A stretch of 45,930 nt of DNA from CAG-1000 sp964545285 (lineage in GTDB: Bacteria; Bacillota_I; Bacilli_A; RF39; UBA660), in NCBI GenBank assembly GCA_964545285.1, contig CAZJEW010000005.1, positions 1 to 45,930 of the forward strand. Direction: 5' to 3'. The stretch's first letter is position 1; every line of letters begins with the position of its first letter. Under the pieces are notes generated by a model. That model had not been told where the DNA came from. It searched no databases and was given only the letters and a program-made list of their open reading frames with translations. This document shows, piece after piece, positions 17,061 to 25,840 of this stretch. The translations under genes and the position numbers were made by a program.

Positions 17061-17631
17061 TTTAATACACGAAATTGAAGATTATGCATTAAATAATAAA
17101 GTACCTATAATGGTAAATGATACTATTGAATGTATAAATAATATTATTAAAGAGTATAAAATTAAAGATATTCTTGAAATAGGTACAGCAATAGGATACT
17201 CAACAATAAGATTTGCTTTAAATGATATCAATATAACAAGTATTGAAAGAGATGAATCCAGATATTTATTAGCTGTATCTAATATTAATAAAAGTAAACT
17301 TGAAAATATTACTTTATTATTAGGAGATGCACTGTTAATAGATATAAAAGATAAATATGATTTAATAATTATCGATGCAGCTAAATCTCAAAATATTAAA
17401 TTTTTTGAAAAATATAAGAATAATTTAAATGATAATGGAATAATAATAATTGATAATATGAATTTCCATGGGCTTGTTCAATCAAAAGAAGAAATTAAAA
17501 GTAAGAATTTGAGAGCAATGATTAGAAAATTAAGAGAATTTTGGGAATATATAGATAAAATAGATGGTTATTCAGTTAAACATTTAGAAGTAGGAGATGG
17601 AATAGTAATATGCAAGAAGATAAATATTTAA
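17029..17631 (+). CDS. trmR: tRNA 5-hydroxyuridine-34 methyltransferase, TrmR/YrrM type
   Basis: SAM-dependent O-methyltransferase; in B. subtilis TrmR (YrrM) converts ho5U34 to mo5U34 in tRNA. 200 residues with motif I ILEIGTAIGYSTIRFA, the acidic ribose-binding ITSIERDE, and YDLIIIDAAKSQNIKFFEKY plus GIIIIDNMNFHG typical of the COMT-like family. It overlaps mltG by up to 32 bases. The start is ambiguous: ATG 17029 has no ribosome site, while TTG 17044 has GAAGGA seven bases upstream. The neighbours on the 3' side are the matching hydroxylation genes, which supports the role. Confidence 0.88.
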   Translation: MKDYGLNIVNNLIHEIEDYALNNKVPIMVNDTIECINNIIKEYKIKDILEIGTAIGYSTIRFALNDINITSIERDESRYLLAVSNINKSKLENITLLLGDALLIDIKDKYDLIIIDAAKSQNIKFFEKYKNNLNDNGIIIIDNMNFHGLVQSKEEIKSKNLRAMIRKLREFWEYIDKIDGYSVKHLEVGDGIVICKKINI

Positions 17632-18422
17632 TAATACCTAGAAGTAAAAGATTATCAGAATATACAAAAAAAGAATTTTATACTTTTGCTTTACCACTTA
17701 AAGGATATTCTATAGGATATGATACTTATTTTACCTTAGAAGAAATTAATAAATATTCAAGTAAATTTACTGTCTTTGTAATAATGAATAAATTATTACA
17801 TAGAAGTATTGAAGAATTTAAAATATTGTATTCAAAATTTAATGATAATATTAAATTTATTGTTGAAGATATAGGACTAGTAAATGTAATTGATAAGAAC
17901 AGATTAATATTAAATGAAAATCATATAGAATCAAACTATTCAAGTATTAATTATTTATATAAGTTAGGCATTAGTTCTATAGTACTTAATAATGATTTAA
18001 CAATAGGTGAAATAAATGAAATTAGAAAGAAATGTAAAAGCAAATTATTTTTCTTTCTTATAACTAGAAATATGTTAATGTATTCAAGAAGAAAATTATT
18101 AACTAATTATAATAAGCATTATAAAATAGAATCTAATACTAACAGAGCAGTTATTGATGAAAAAGTATCCGGAATATCTTTAGAAATAATGGAAGATGAA
18201 GATGCTTCAACTATCAGGATGAGAAGATTATATTCAGCAAATAAATATATAGAAGATATGGAAAAGTTAGATTATTTAATAATCGATACTAATACTATGA
18301 GTGATATAGAATTAAAAGTAACATTAGAGTATTATAGTGATTCTAGATTGACATCAATATTAAATGCAGATAACTATTTTCTTGAAAATGAAATTAAGTA
18401 TAAAGTAGGTGATATAAAATGA
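17610..18422 (+). CDS. U32-related protein, YrrN/TrhP1-like position
   Basis: 270 residues. Sequence motifs are weak, but the fold pattern (alternating strands such as FTVFVIMNKLL, NIKFIVEDIGLV, GISSIVLNNDLTIGEI, KLFFFLITRNML) resembles the TIM-barrel half of U32 proteins, and its place between trmR and the clear U32 gene is that of yrrN (trhP1) in B. subtilis. It lacks the Cys cluster of the next protein. It probably takes part in tRNA U34 hydroxylation with its neighbour. It overlaps trmR by 22 bases and the next gene by four. Confidence comes mostly from gene order. Confidence 0.65.
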   Translation: MQEDKYLIIPRSKRLSEYTKKEFYTFALPLKGYSIGYDTYFTLEEINKYSSKFTVFVIMNKLLHRSIEEFKILYSKFNDNIKFIVEDIGLVNVIDKNRLILNENHIESNYSSINYLYKLGISSIVLNNDLTIGEINEIRKKCKSKLFFFLITRNMLMYSRRKLLTNYNKHYKIESNTNRAVIDEKVSGISLEIMEDEDASTIRMRRLYSANKYIEDMEKLDYLIIDTNTMSDIELKVTLEYYSDSRLTSILNADNYFLENEIKYKVGDIK

Positions 18423-19594
18423 AATACGAACTATTATTACCTGCAGGTGATTTAGAGAGATTAAAATTTGCTTTTATTTATGGAGCAGATGCAGTATATT
18501 TTGGAGGTAAAGATTATAGTTTAAGAGCAAATGCAAATAATTTTACTTTAGAAGATATAAAAGAAGCAAGCAAGTATGCACATAAATTAAATAAAAAAAT
18601 ATATGTAACAGTAAATATGATATTTCATAATGATGATTTAGAAAATTTAGATGATTATTTAATAAAACTTAATAAATTAAAAGTAGATGCTTTAATAGTA
18701 AGTGATTTTGCTGTTATAGAAGCTATTAAAAGATTAAAACTTAAAATACCATTTTTTATATCGACTCAAAAATCAATTACAAATTTAGAAGCAATTGAGT
18801 TTTATAAATCATTAGGGGCATATAGAGTAGTTTTAGCTAGAGAATGCTCAAGAGATGATATTAAACATATAAAAGAGAATATTGATACTCAAACAGAAGT
18901 ATTTATACATGGCGCTATGTGTACATCATATAGTGGAAGATGTATTTTATCAAATTATATTACTAAAAGAGATTCAAATAGAGGTGGATGTTCACAAGTA
19001 TGTAGATTTATATTTGATAATGGTACTAAAAATGATTTTACAATTTCATCTAAAGATTTAAATATGGTTGACTATATATCAGATATGATGGATTTAGGGA
19101 TAGAGTCATATAAAGTTGAAGGCAGAATGAAAAGCCTTTATTATATAGCAACAGTAAGTAATGCTTATAGAAATATTATGGATATGAAGATGAATGGTAC
19201 ACTTGATAAAAATGCATTGTCATATTATAAAAAAGTATTAAAAAGATGCTCTAATAGAGAAAATATACCACAATTTTATAATGAAGTTCCAGGTGAAGAA
19301 GGGGAATATTTTAGTGGAAGAAACGAATTGAGTAATCAGGATTTTCTAGGATTAATATTAGATTATGATGAAAAAACTCAAATGGCTACAATAGAACAAA
19401 GAAACAAATTTAATGTTAATGATGAAGTGGAAATATTTGGACCATCTATTAAGCCTACTAAAATTAAAATTAATAAAATTATAGATTCTGATAATAATAA
19501 TATAGATAGCGCTTGTCATGCCCAAGAAATAGTGAAAGTGTGTATACCTTTTAAGGTTAACAAGTATGATATTATGAGAGTATATATTTGTTGA
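18419..19594 (+). CDS. trhP2: U32 family tRNA hydroxylation protein, TrhP/YrrO-like
   Basis: 391 residues. It begins with the U32 opening ELLLPAGDLERLKFAFIYGA and DAVYFGGKDYSLRANANNF. The family Cys cluster is intact: C168, C175, C191 and C195 in HGAMCTSYSGRC and RGGCSQVCRF. These residues hold an iron-sulfur cluster in relatives. YKVEGRMKSLYYIA is a further signature. TrhP proteins use prephenate-dependent chemistry to hydroxylate U34 of tRNAs. It ends the operon; in Bacillus udk follows, but here the promoter of greA overlaps the stop. Confidence 0.9.
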   Translation: MKYELLLPAGDLERLKFAFIYGADAVYFGGKDYSLRANANNFTLEDIKEASKYAHKLNKKIYVTVNMIFHNDDLENLDDYLIKLNKLKVDALIVSDFAVIEAIKRLKLKIPFFISTQKSITNLEAIEFYKSLGAYRVVLARECSRDDIKHIKENIDTQTEVFIHGAMCTSYSGRCILSNYITKRDSNRGGCSQVCRFIFDNGTKNDFTISSKDLNMVDYISDMMDLGIESYKVEGRMKSLYYIATVSNAYRNIMDMKMNGTLDKNALSYYKKVLKRCSNRENIPQFYNEVPGEEGEYFSGRNELSNQDFLGLILDYDEKTQMATIEQRNKFNVNDEVEIFGPSIKPTKIKINKIIDSDNNNIDSACHAQEIVKVCIPFKVNKYDIMRVYIC

Positions 19595-19619
19595 CAATTA
19601 GACACTTTTATGTTATCAT
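19591..19619 (+). promoter_or_regulatory. Strong SigA promoter of greA
   Basis: Perfect TTGACA at 19591-19596 (over the previous stop codon), 17-base spacer, TATCAT at 19614-19619 with a TGn extension. Confidence 0.8.
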
Positions 19620-19645
19620 TTATAGAAGCAAAGGAGAGGATTAAC

Positions 19646-20116
19646 ATGAAGAAAAAAGAAATATTTCTTACATTAGAAGGTAAGGAAGAATTAGAAAAAG
19701 AATTGAATTATTTAAAAACAAATAAAAGAGAAGAAATAACTCAAACATTAAAAGAAGCTCGAGCTTTAGGCGATTTATCAGAAAACTCTGAATATGATCA
19801 AGCAAGAGAAGATCAAGCTGCTTTAGAGAAAAGAATTATTGAAATAGAATATACTTTAGAACATGCAACTGTTATAGATAAAAAAGATACAGATGGAAAA
19901 GTAAGCGTTGGTTGTCAAGTAGAACTTAAATATGATGATGATGATGATGTTGAAACATATACTATAGTTGGTAGTCAAGAAGCAGATCCATTTAATAATA
20001 AAATATCAAATGAAAGTCCAATAGCAGCAGCTATATTGGGACGTAAATCAGGAGATACTGTAGAAGTAAGTTCTCCAGACGGTATGTATAAAGTAAATAT
20101 TGTAAGGGTAAGTTAA
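19646..20116 (+). CDS. greA: Transcription elongation factor GreA
   Basis: Rescues backtracked RNA polymerase by stimulating transcript cleavage. 156 residues: an N-terminal coiled coil (LTLEGKEELEKELNYL, GDLSENSEYDQAREDQAALE) with the conserved tip acids D and E, and a C-terminal FKBP-like domain (VGCQVELKYDD, ESPIAAAILGRKSGDTVEV). The start is ATG 19646 after AAGGAGAGG; the TTG-led longer frame from 19610 lies inside the promoter. It matches the end of the yrzL-greA gene order of Bacillus. Confidence 0.97.
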   Translation: MKKKEIFLTLEGKEELEKELNYLKTNKREEITQTLKEARALGDLSENSEYDQAREDQAALEKRIIEIEYTLEHATVIDKKDTDGKVSVGCQVELKYDDDDDVETYTIVGSQEADPFNNKISNESPIAAAILGRKSGDTVEVSSPDGMYKVNIVRVS

Positions 20117-20147
20117 TTATCCTTTTTTAGCGTTGATAGGGGGAAAA

Positions 20148-20549
20148 ATGTTAAAATTAATTAAAGACAATGTAGGAAATGAAGTTACTGTTTATGAAAG
20201 GTATATTAATTCACAAGGAACTAATACTTTTCAAACAAAAGGTGTATTAGGTGATATTTATCAAGGGGAATATTTACAATTAGGTTATAGAGCAATCCCT
20301 TTTGTAACTCAATATGGTGGTATAACAGATGTAATAGATGGAAATGGACAAACATTATATCATAATGAAGACATTAGAGGATTAAAAAGTGAATTATCAC
20401 TTGAAGAGATATTTGATAAAGAAGTAGAAATATTTGGAAGAGAAGAAACAATTGATTTTACTCAAAAAAAGATTGATTACATTAATTTTAAATATCCAAG
20501 ATTAAGTGAAGATTATAAAAAAATATTGAGAAATGAGGAAATAAAATGA
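20148..20549 (+). CDS. Uncharacterised 133-residue protein upstream of trigger factor
   Basis: Not recognised. The first about 70 residues are beta-rich (EVTVYERYINSQGTNTFQ, GVLGDIYQGEYLQLGY) with a small-barrel look; the rest is helical and charged. No membrane segment. AGGGGG lies five bases before ATG 20148, which is preferred over TTG 20133. It overlaps tig by four bases (ATGA), so the two are translationally coupled, and no terminator separates it from greA. Confidence 0.75.
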   Translation: MLKLIKDNVGNEVTVYERYINSQGTNTFQTKGVLGDIYQGEYLQLGYRAIPFVTQYGGITDVIDGNGQTLYHNEDIRGLKSELSLEEIFDKEVEIFGREETIDFTQKKIDYINFKYPRLSEDYKKILRNEEIK

Positions 20550-21802
20550 AAAAAACTTACACATTAAAAATGAAAGGTAAAGACTGGAGCGATTGCATAG
20601 ATAAAGCTTTCAAGAATAAAAGAAAAGATATTAAAATGGATGGCTTTAGAAAAGGTCAAGTACCAAAAGAAGTATATATTAAGAAATATGGAGTAGAAAG
20701 TTTATATATGGATGCTGTAGATTTTGCAGTTGATATATTATATGGAAATCTTATTAAAGATGAAGAAACTATAACTCCAGCAGCAACTCCAGCTATTGAT
20801 ATCAAGGATGTTAATAGAGAATTTGTTGAAATAGAATTTACTTTAGTTTCTACACCTGAAGTTAAAATGGGAAAATATAAAAATTTAGGTCTTAAAAAAG
20901 AAGTACCTGAAGTAACTGATGAAGAAATAGAACATGAGTTAGGACATATAAAAGAACAATTCGTTGATATTAAATCATTAGATGAAAAAACTAAAATTAA
21001 AGATGGACATGTAGCAGTAATAGATTTCGAAGGTTTTTTAAATGGAGAAGCATTTAAAGGTGGTAAAGGTGAAAACTATTCATTAACTATTGGATCTAAT
21101 ACATTTATACCTGGATTTGAAGAAGGATTATTAGGACTTAAAAAAGGTGATAAAAAAGATTTGAAAGTAACATTTCCTGAAAACTATCAATCAGAAGATT
21201 TAAAAGGAAAAGAAGTAACATTTAAAGTTGAAGTAAAAGAAGTGAAAGAAAGAGTAATGCCTGAATTTAATAATGACTTCTTTAAAGATTTAGGAGTAGG
21301 CGGAGTATCATCATTAGAAGAATTAAAGAATTATATTAAAGAAAATATGGTAGCAGAAAAATCTAAACAAATAGATGATGAATTTTTATTTAAATGTTTA
21401 GATAAAATAAATGAAGATTCAAAATATGAAATTCCAGAAGAAATGACAGAAGATGAAACAAATAGATTAGTTAAAGAATTTTCTGAGAAACTACAAATGC
21501 AAGGACTTAAACTAGATGATTACTTAAAATATTGTAATTCTGATATGAATACATTTAAAGGAACACTTAAAGATGAAGCAAATAAAAGAGTAGGATATAG
21601 ATTATTATTAGATGAAGTAGTTAAACAAGAAAAATTGGAAATAACAGATAAAGAACTAGATGATGGAATGGAAGAAGCAGCTAAGAATTATAATATGACA
21701 GTAGAACAATTTCTTGAAAGTATTGGATCAAAAGATTTATTTAGATATGACTTATTAATGAAAAAAGCTATTGAAATAATCACAGGTGAAAAGCAAAAAT
21801 AA
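20546..21802 (+). CDS. tig: Trigger factor chaperone
   Basis: Ribosome-bound folding chaperone with prolyl isomerase activity. 418 residues. The ribosome-docking motif is GFRKGQVPK (residues about 33-41). The FKBP domain (about 145-240) has HVAVIDFEGFLNGEAFKGGK and FIPGFEEGLLGLKKGDKKDL; the C-terminal arm domain follows (SLEELKNYIKENM). The N-terminal domain starts about ten residues later than in E. coli TF, so the first strand is short. A perfect terminator follows. Confidence 0.96.
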   Translation: MKKTYTLKMKGKDWSDCIDKAFKNKRKDIKMDGFRKGQVPKEVYIKKYGVESLYMDAVDFAVDILYGNLIKDEETITPAATPAIDIKDVNREFVEIEFTLVSTPEVKMGKYKNLGLKKEVPEVTDEEIEHELGHIKEQFVDIKSLDEKTKIKDGHVAVIDFEGFLNGEAFKGGKGENYSLTIGSNTFIPGFEEGLLGLKKGDKKDLKVTFPENYQSEDLKGKEVTFKVEVKEVKERVMPEFNNDFFKDLGVGGVSSLEELKNYIKENMVAEKSKQIDDEFLFKCLDKINEDSKYEIPEEMTEDETNRLVKEFSEKLQMQGLKLDDYLKYCNSDMNTFKGTLKDEANKRVGYRLLLDEVVKQEKLEITDKELDDGMEEAAKNYNMTVEQFLESIGSKDLFRYDLLMKKAIEIITGEKQK

Positions 21803-21828
21803 TACTATTAATTTAGTATTTTTTTTTA
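21801..21828 (+). terminator. Terminator after tig
   Basis: Arms AATACTA / TAGTATT with a six-base loop and a T-run, overlapping the stop codon. The remaining gap to 21962 is AT-rich and shows only a likely -10 region and the next ribosome site. Confidence 0.85.
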
Positions 21829-21962
21829 TAATAAAGCTTATGAATAATAACTAAACATACTATAATATCATTTATATAATCATTACTAATTAATGTAAAT
21901 AAATTATAATATAATTGAAAAATGATATTTAATATTTTATACTATATTTAGGAAGTGATTTT

Positions 21963-22271
21963 ATGTTTTATATTATTATGGGAACTATAATACTAATTGT
22001 TTTAGTTATATTAATAGCTCGTATTAATGGTAAGAAAAAAGATGTTATAGTTGAAGAAAAGGTTGATGATAATGGTTATAAACCTAATGCTAGTGATGTT
22101 AATATGATGCAAGGAATAAATGCGGGTGGTTTTGCAGCTAAAAAGGTTAAACCTAGTAGTATTCCTATTACTGATTTCAAAAAGGGTGAGCCTATTGGTT
22201 ATAAGGATTTAAGTCATATTGATAATTCTTATGGTAATCAAATTGCTAATTCTAATAATAATGTTAAATAA
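21963..22271 (+). CDS. Small single-pass membrane protein, unknown function
   Basis: 102 residues: one N-terminal membrane helix (about 2-21, IIMGTIILIVLVILIARI) followed by a basic stop-transfer GKKKD and a polar, probably cytoplasmic tail rich in Asn, Lys and Gly with no recognised motif. GGAAGTGA gives the ribosome site. It is a single gene facing tex across a shared terminator. Possibly a small envelope or translocase accessory protein; nothing in the sequence decides. Confidence 0.75.
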   Translation: MFYIIMGTIILIVLVILIARINGKKKDVIVEEKVDDNGYKPNASDVNMMQGINAGGFAAKKVKPSSIPITDFKKGEPIGYKDLSHIDNSYGNQIANSNNNVK

Positions 22272-22300
22272 AAAAATAATTTTAAAAATTATTTTTTTAT
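22271..22300. terminator. Bidirectional terminator
   Basis: Arms AAAAAATAATTTT / AAAATTATTTTTT between the convergent membrane-protein gene and tex; T-runs on both strands. Confidence 0.8.
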
Positions 22301-24441
22301 TTTGGATCAATTAGTGTAAGTGACACTTTATTTTTTTCTTTATTTATTTCTAATATATAACACGTTACTATATCTCCTACGCTTAATACTTCGCTAGGAT
22401 GTTTTATGAATTTATTTGCTATTTTTGATATGTGTACTAATGCATCGTCGTGTAATCCTATATCTATGAATGCTCCAAAGTCTACTACGTTTCTAACTGT
22501 TCCTTCTAATTTCATTCCTACTACTAAATTGTCTATTGTTAATATATTGCTTTTTAATAATGGCATTTCATAATTATCTCTATAGTCTCTATTTGGGGCC
22601 ATTAATGAGCTTATAATATCGTTTAAGGTAAATATATCAATATTTAATTCTTTGCTTGTCTTTTCTATGTCTAATGCTTCTAAATCACTTATTAATTCTT
22701 TTGTACCTATATCATTTATATTATGTTTAATACTTTCTAATAATAATTTAGTTTTATCATAACTTTCTGTATGAATATTTGTTTTATCTAACGGATTTGT
22801 TCCATCTATTATTCTCATAAAACCAATAGATTGTTCATATGATTTATCATTTAATAGTTTCTTTTTCTTTATTTCTTCTCTTGATAATATTTTTCCATTA
22901 GTTTCTCTATATTTAATTAGTTTATCTATATTCGTTTTAGTAAGTCCACTAATATATTTTAATATTGATACTGATGCTGTATTAATATCAACTCCAACAT
23001 TATTAACACATTTTGTTACTGTAAAGTCTAATGATTCATTTAACTTTTTTTCATTAACATCATGCTGATATTGTCCAACACCTATAGATTTAGGATCTAT
23101 TTTAACTAGTTCATTTAATGGATCTTGTATTCTTCTTGCTATTGATACTGCACTTCTTTGCTCAACATGTAAATTAGGAAATTCCTCTATAGCAAGTTTA
23201 CTTGCTGAATATACTGATGCCCCTGCTTCACTTACAATAGCGTATTTACATCCATTATTTAATTCATTTAATGTTTCACTTACTAATTTCTCACTTTCTC
23301 TTGATGCTGTTCCATTTCCTATAGATACTATATCTACATGATATTTAGTTATTAATTCTTTCAAAATACTTTTTGATTTGTCCCATTCATTTTTAGGCTC
23401 ATGAGGATAAATAACAGATATATTTAACACTTTACTTGTAGGATCAACAATGGCTAATTTACATCCAGTTCTATATGCTGGATCAAATCCTAATACAGTT
23501 TTTTCTTTCATAGGAGCTATTAATAATAAATGCTCTAAATTATCTTTAAATACTTCTATTGCAGCGTCTTCGCTTTGTGCTGTCAAATCATTTCTTATTT
23601 CTCTTTCTAAACTTGGGCTTAATAGTCTATTAAAACTATCTATAATAGCATCATTAATATATTTTTCACATTCTGTTTTCTTTTTAATAATTTTGCTTTT
23701 TAAAAAATCAAATACTTCGTCAGTATTATATTCTAAAGATACTTTTAATACTTTTTCATCTTCACCTCTATTAATTGCAAGTATTCTATGAGGTTTAATA
23801 TATTTAATATTTTCTTCAAATTCATAATACATTTCATATGTTTTCTTTTCGTCTACAGCGTTCTTTTTAAAACTTGATTTTATAACACCATTTTTCCATA
23901 TAAAACTTCTAATCCATTTTCTATAGTAAGCATTATCACTAATCCATTCAGCTATAATATCTTTTGCTCCTTCTAAAGCATCATCAATAGTTTTAATATT
24001 TTCATTTAAATATTTATTTACATTATCTAAATTAAAACTATCTGGTAAACTCATTATAATTTTAGCAAGTGGTTCTAATCCGTTCTTAATTGCTTCAGTA
24101 GCTTTAGTTTTCTTTTTTTCTTTATATGGTAAATAAATATCTTCTACTTCAACTAATTTTTTAGCTAACATTATATTATTTTTAATTTCTTCAGTTAATA
24201 ATCCTTTTTCATCAATTAATCTAATTACATCTTCTTTTCTTTTAAGTAAATTATTTTCATAGACATAATAGTCATTGATTTTTCTTATCTGTTCTTCATC
24301 CATTCCACCAGTTACTTCTTTTCTATATCTTGCTATAAACGGAACTGTATTATCTTCACTTAATAGTTTCAATACACTTTCTATATTAGAATTATTTATA
24401 TTTAATTCTTTACTTATTTCATTAATTATTTCTTTATTCAT
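22297..24441 (-). CDS. tex: Tex-family S1 RNA-binding protein (transcription accessory)
   Basis: 714 residues, full length for the family. In order: helical N-terminal HTH-like region, YqgF/RNase H-like domain (TVLGFDPAYRTGCKLAIVDP), helix-hairpin-helix pair (VGVDINTASVSILKYISGL) and a C-terminal S1 domain (VGMKLEGTVRNVVDFGAFID, DALVHISKIA). SVARRIQDPLNELVKIDPK-type sequence and GVGQYQHDV are diagnostic. AAAGGAG precedes the ATG by six bases on the minus strand. It is a single gene, divergent from the third DUF1292 gene. Confidence 0.96.
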   Translation of the reverse strand: MNKEIINEISKELNINNSNIESVLKLLSEDNTVPFIARYRKEVTGGMDEEQIRKINDYYVYENNLLKRKEDVIRLIDEKGLLTEEIKNNIMLAKKLVEVEDIYLPYKEKKKTKATEAIKNGLEPLAKIIMSLPDSFNLDNVNKYLNENIKTIDDALEGAKDIIAEWISDNAYYRKWIRSFIWKNGVIKSSFKKNAVDEKKTYEMYYEFEENIKYIKPHRILAINRGEDEKVLKVSLEYNTDEVFDFLKSKIIKKKTECEKYINDAIIDSFNRLLSPSLEREIRNDLTAQSEDAAIEVFKDNLEHLLLIAPMKEKTVLGFDPAYRTGCKLAIVDPTSKVLNISVIYPHEPKNEWDKSKSILKELITKYHVDIVSIGNGTASRESEKLVSETLNELNNGCKYAIVSEAGASVYSASKLAIEEFPNLHVEQRSAVSIARRIQDPLNELVKIDPKSIGVGQYQHDVNEKKLNESLDFTVTKCVNNVGVDINTASVSILKYISGLTKTNIDKLIKYRETNGKILSREEIKKKKLLNDKSYEQSIGFMRIIDGTNPLDKTNIHTESYDKTKLLLESIKHNINDIGTKELISDLEALDIEKTSKELNIDIFTLNDIISSLMAPNRDYRDNYEMPLLKSNILTIDNLVVGMKLEGTVRNVVDFGAFIDIGLHDDALVHISKIANKFIKHPSEVLSVGDIVTCYILEINKEKNKVSLTLIDPK

Positions 24442-24468
24442 ATTTTCTCCTTTAAATCGTACTAGAAT

Positions 24469-24497
24469 ATTTTAACAATTTTAAAAAACATTTACAA
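24469..24497 (-). promoter_or_regulatory. Putative promoter of tex
   Basis: Minus-strand TTGTAA, 17-base spacer, TAAAAT. Its -35 overlaps the -35 of the opposite promoter. Confidence 0.5.
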
Positions 24498-24519
24498 CAT
24501 AAAAAAAATATATTATAAT
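24491..24519 (+). promoter_or_regulatory. SigA-type promoter of DUF1292 copy 3
   Basis: TTTACA at 24491-24496, 17-base spacer, perfect TATAAT at 24514-24519. Confidence 0.7.
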
Positions 24520-24546
24520 TATTTTAGAAAGAATAGGTAAGGATGT

Positions 24547-24795
24547 ATGAGTAAAAATAATAAGTTCTTTATTGAAGATGAAAAAGGTCAAACTAAAGAA
24601 GCAGAAATTATTACAGTACTTTCTATTGAAAGTAGAAAATATCTTTTGTATAGTTTAAAGCAAGAAAATGGTACTGCTATAATATGTGCATCAAGAGTTG
24701 CTAAAGATGAAAATAATAAAGATAAACTTATTGATATTGAAGAAGGAGAAGATAAAGAAAAAATAAAGAATTTTATTGAATCTTTATCAAAATAA
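24547..24795 (+). CDS. DUF1292 (YrzB-like) protein, copy 3
   Basis: 82 residues with the family layout: FFIEDEKGQTKEAEIITVLS, then RKYLLYSLKQENGTAIICAS, and a C-terminal helix (DKEKIKNFIESL). AAGGATG ribosome site. It lies one base before an unrelated uncharacterised gene, a pairing that copy 1 (8308) also shows with a different partner. Confidence 0.85.
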   Translation: MSKNNKFFIEDEKGQTKEAEIITVLSIESRKYLLYSLKQENGTAIICASRVAKDENNKDKLIDIEEGEDKEKIKNFIESLSK

Positions 24796-24796
24796 T

Positions 24797-25711
24797 ATGT
24801 TTGATTTAGTATTTGAACAACCTAATTCTAGTAATGCTTTATCCAATGATAAAGATTTTTCTAGTGTTCAAAGTATTGATGTTAATAGATTAAAAAATAT
24901 ATTAACTACTTTGGGAATGTTTTCAAGTGGTCTTGAAATAGATTTGAGTGATGCACAAAATGTTACAAATAAGTCGTCTATTAGCAGTACTAGTTATGAT
25001 TTTATATTAGGAATGTTAACAGCATTTGAAATTGCAACTAAACAAGATGATGTATATAGAGAATCTATTGCAACTTTTAGGCAAAATGATAATATGAGAA
25101 TTCAGGCTAATGATTTAGATATGAACTCTATTCAAAGTACTAATGTTGCTAAGAATACAATTGCTACCGAATTGTATGTAAAAATATTAAGAATAATTTT
25201 GTTTTTTAAAGAACTTTCTATTCAAATGAATTCTATGAAAAGACAAAGAGAAGAATTATTGGTATCTGAAAAACAAGATTTAACAAGCGTAAAAACAGAT
25301 GAAACCATTAGAGGCAAAACTAATGTTTCTCAAACTATTATAGCGGTTATGTCTTTAAATGATATAAAAAAATTATCTAGTAATGTAAATAAAGGTTATA
25401 CTATGTTAGGAATGCAAATAGATGATGATTTTAGTTTTTCTGATATGAAAAAAACAACTAAAGATGAAGAACCTGCTGAATTAACTCTTCATAGTGAAGA
25501 AATAGAAAAACTTAAGAATTTGAGAAACGAAGCACTACAATTGTCACTTGATGATTCTAAAGGATTGTCTCAAGAAAAAGGTTTCCAAATGACAATGAAA
25601 AGCCCTAAACAATCAGGATTTATCGGAGTAGGGAACTTAATGATATTTTTATCAATATTAATAACTATAGTAGAATTTTTTATAATTTGTATAGGATTTT
25701 TAAATAATTAG
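24797..25711 (+). CDS. Uncharacterised protein with C-terminal membrane anchor
   Basis: 304 residues, not recognised. Residues 1-270 are polar and mostly helical (LNDIKKLSSNVNKGYTMLG); residues about 275-300 form one hydrophobic helix (NLMIFLSILITIVEFFIIC), suggesting a tail-anchored protein facing the cytoplasm. ATG 24797 is chosen; the frame also opens at TTG 24776 within the DUF1292 gene. There is no separate ribosome site, so translation is likely coupled to the DUF1292 gene. A terminator follows at 25757. Confidence 0.75.
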   Translation: MFDLVFEQPNSSNALSNDKDFSSVQSIDVNRLKNILTTLGMFSSGLEIDLSDAQNVTNKSSISSTSYDFILGMLTAFEIATKQDDVYRESIATFRQNDNMRIQANDLDMNSIQSTNVAKNTIATELYVKILRIILFFKELSIQMNSMKRQREELLVSEKQDLTSVKTDETIRGKTNVSQTIIAVMSLNDIKKLSSNVNKGYTMLGMQIDDDFSFSDMKKTTKDEEPAELTLHSEEIEKLKNLRNEALQLSLDDSKGLSQEKGFQMTMKSPKQSGFIGVGNLMIFLSILITIVEFFIICIGFLNN

Positions 25712-25740
25712 CAAATATATCCAATATATAAGCGATTTTA

Positions 25741-25754
25741 CCATATAGATATGG
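25741..25754. repeat. Perfect 14-base palindrome CCATATAGATATGG
   Basis: Arms CCATAT / ATATGG around AG, between the tail-anchored protein gene and a terminator. It could be an operator for the downstream surface locus or part of the 3' end structure of the upstream transcript. Confidence 0.4.
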
Positions 25755-25756
25755 GA

Positions 25757-25787
25757 ATAATAATAATGTATAACATTATTATTTTTT
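25757..25787 (+). terminator. Terminator before the surface-protein locus
   Basis: Arms AATAATAATGT / ACATTATTATT with an ATA loop and a T-run. Confidence 0.8.
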
Positions 25788-25798
25788 AATCCAAAAAT

Positions 25799-25838
25799 TG
25801 TCAAAAATTTCTTGATTAAATCTGTGAAATATGTCGAA
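25799..25838 (+). promoter_or_regulatory. Tandem Spo0A-box-like sites upstream of the TasA-like/GH2 locus
   Basis: A perfect 0A box TGTCGAA at 25832-25838, and a one-mismatch box TGTCAAA at 25799-25805 in the same orientation. Their starts are 33 bases apart, about three helical turns. The perfect box sits just upstream of a possible -35 (TTGTAG at 25841), an arrangement seen at Spo0A-activated promoters. Functional assignment is inference. Confidence 0.5.
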
Positions 25839-25840
25839 TA

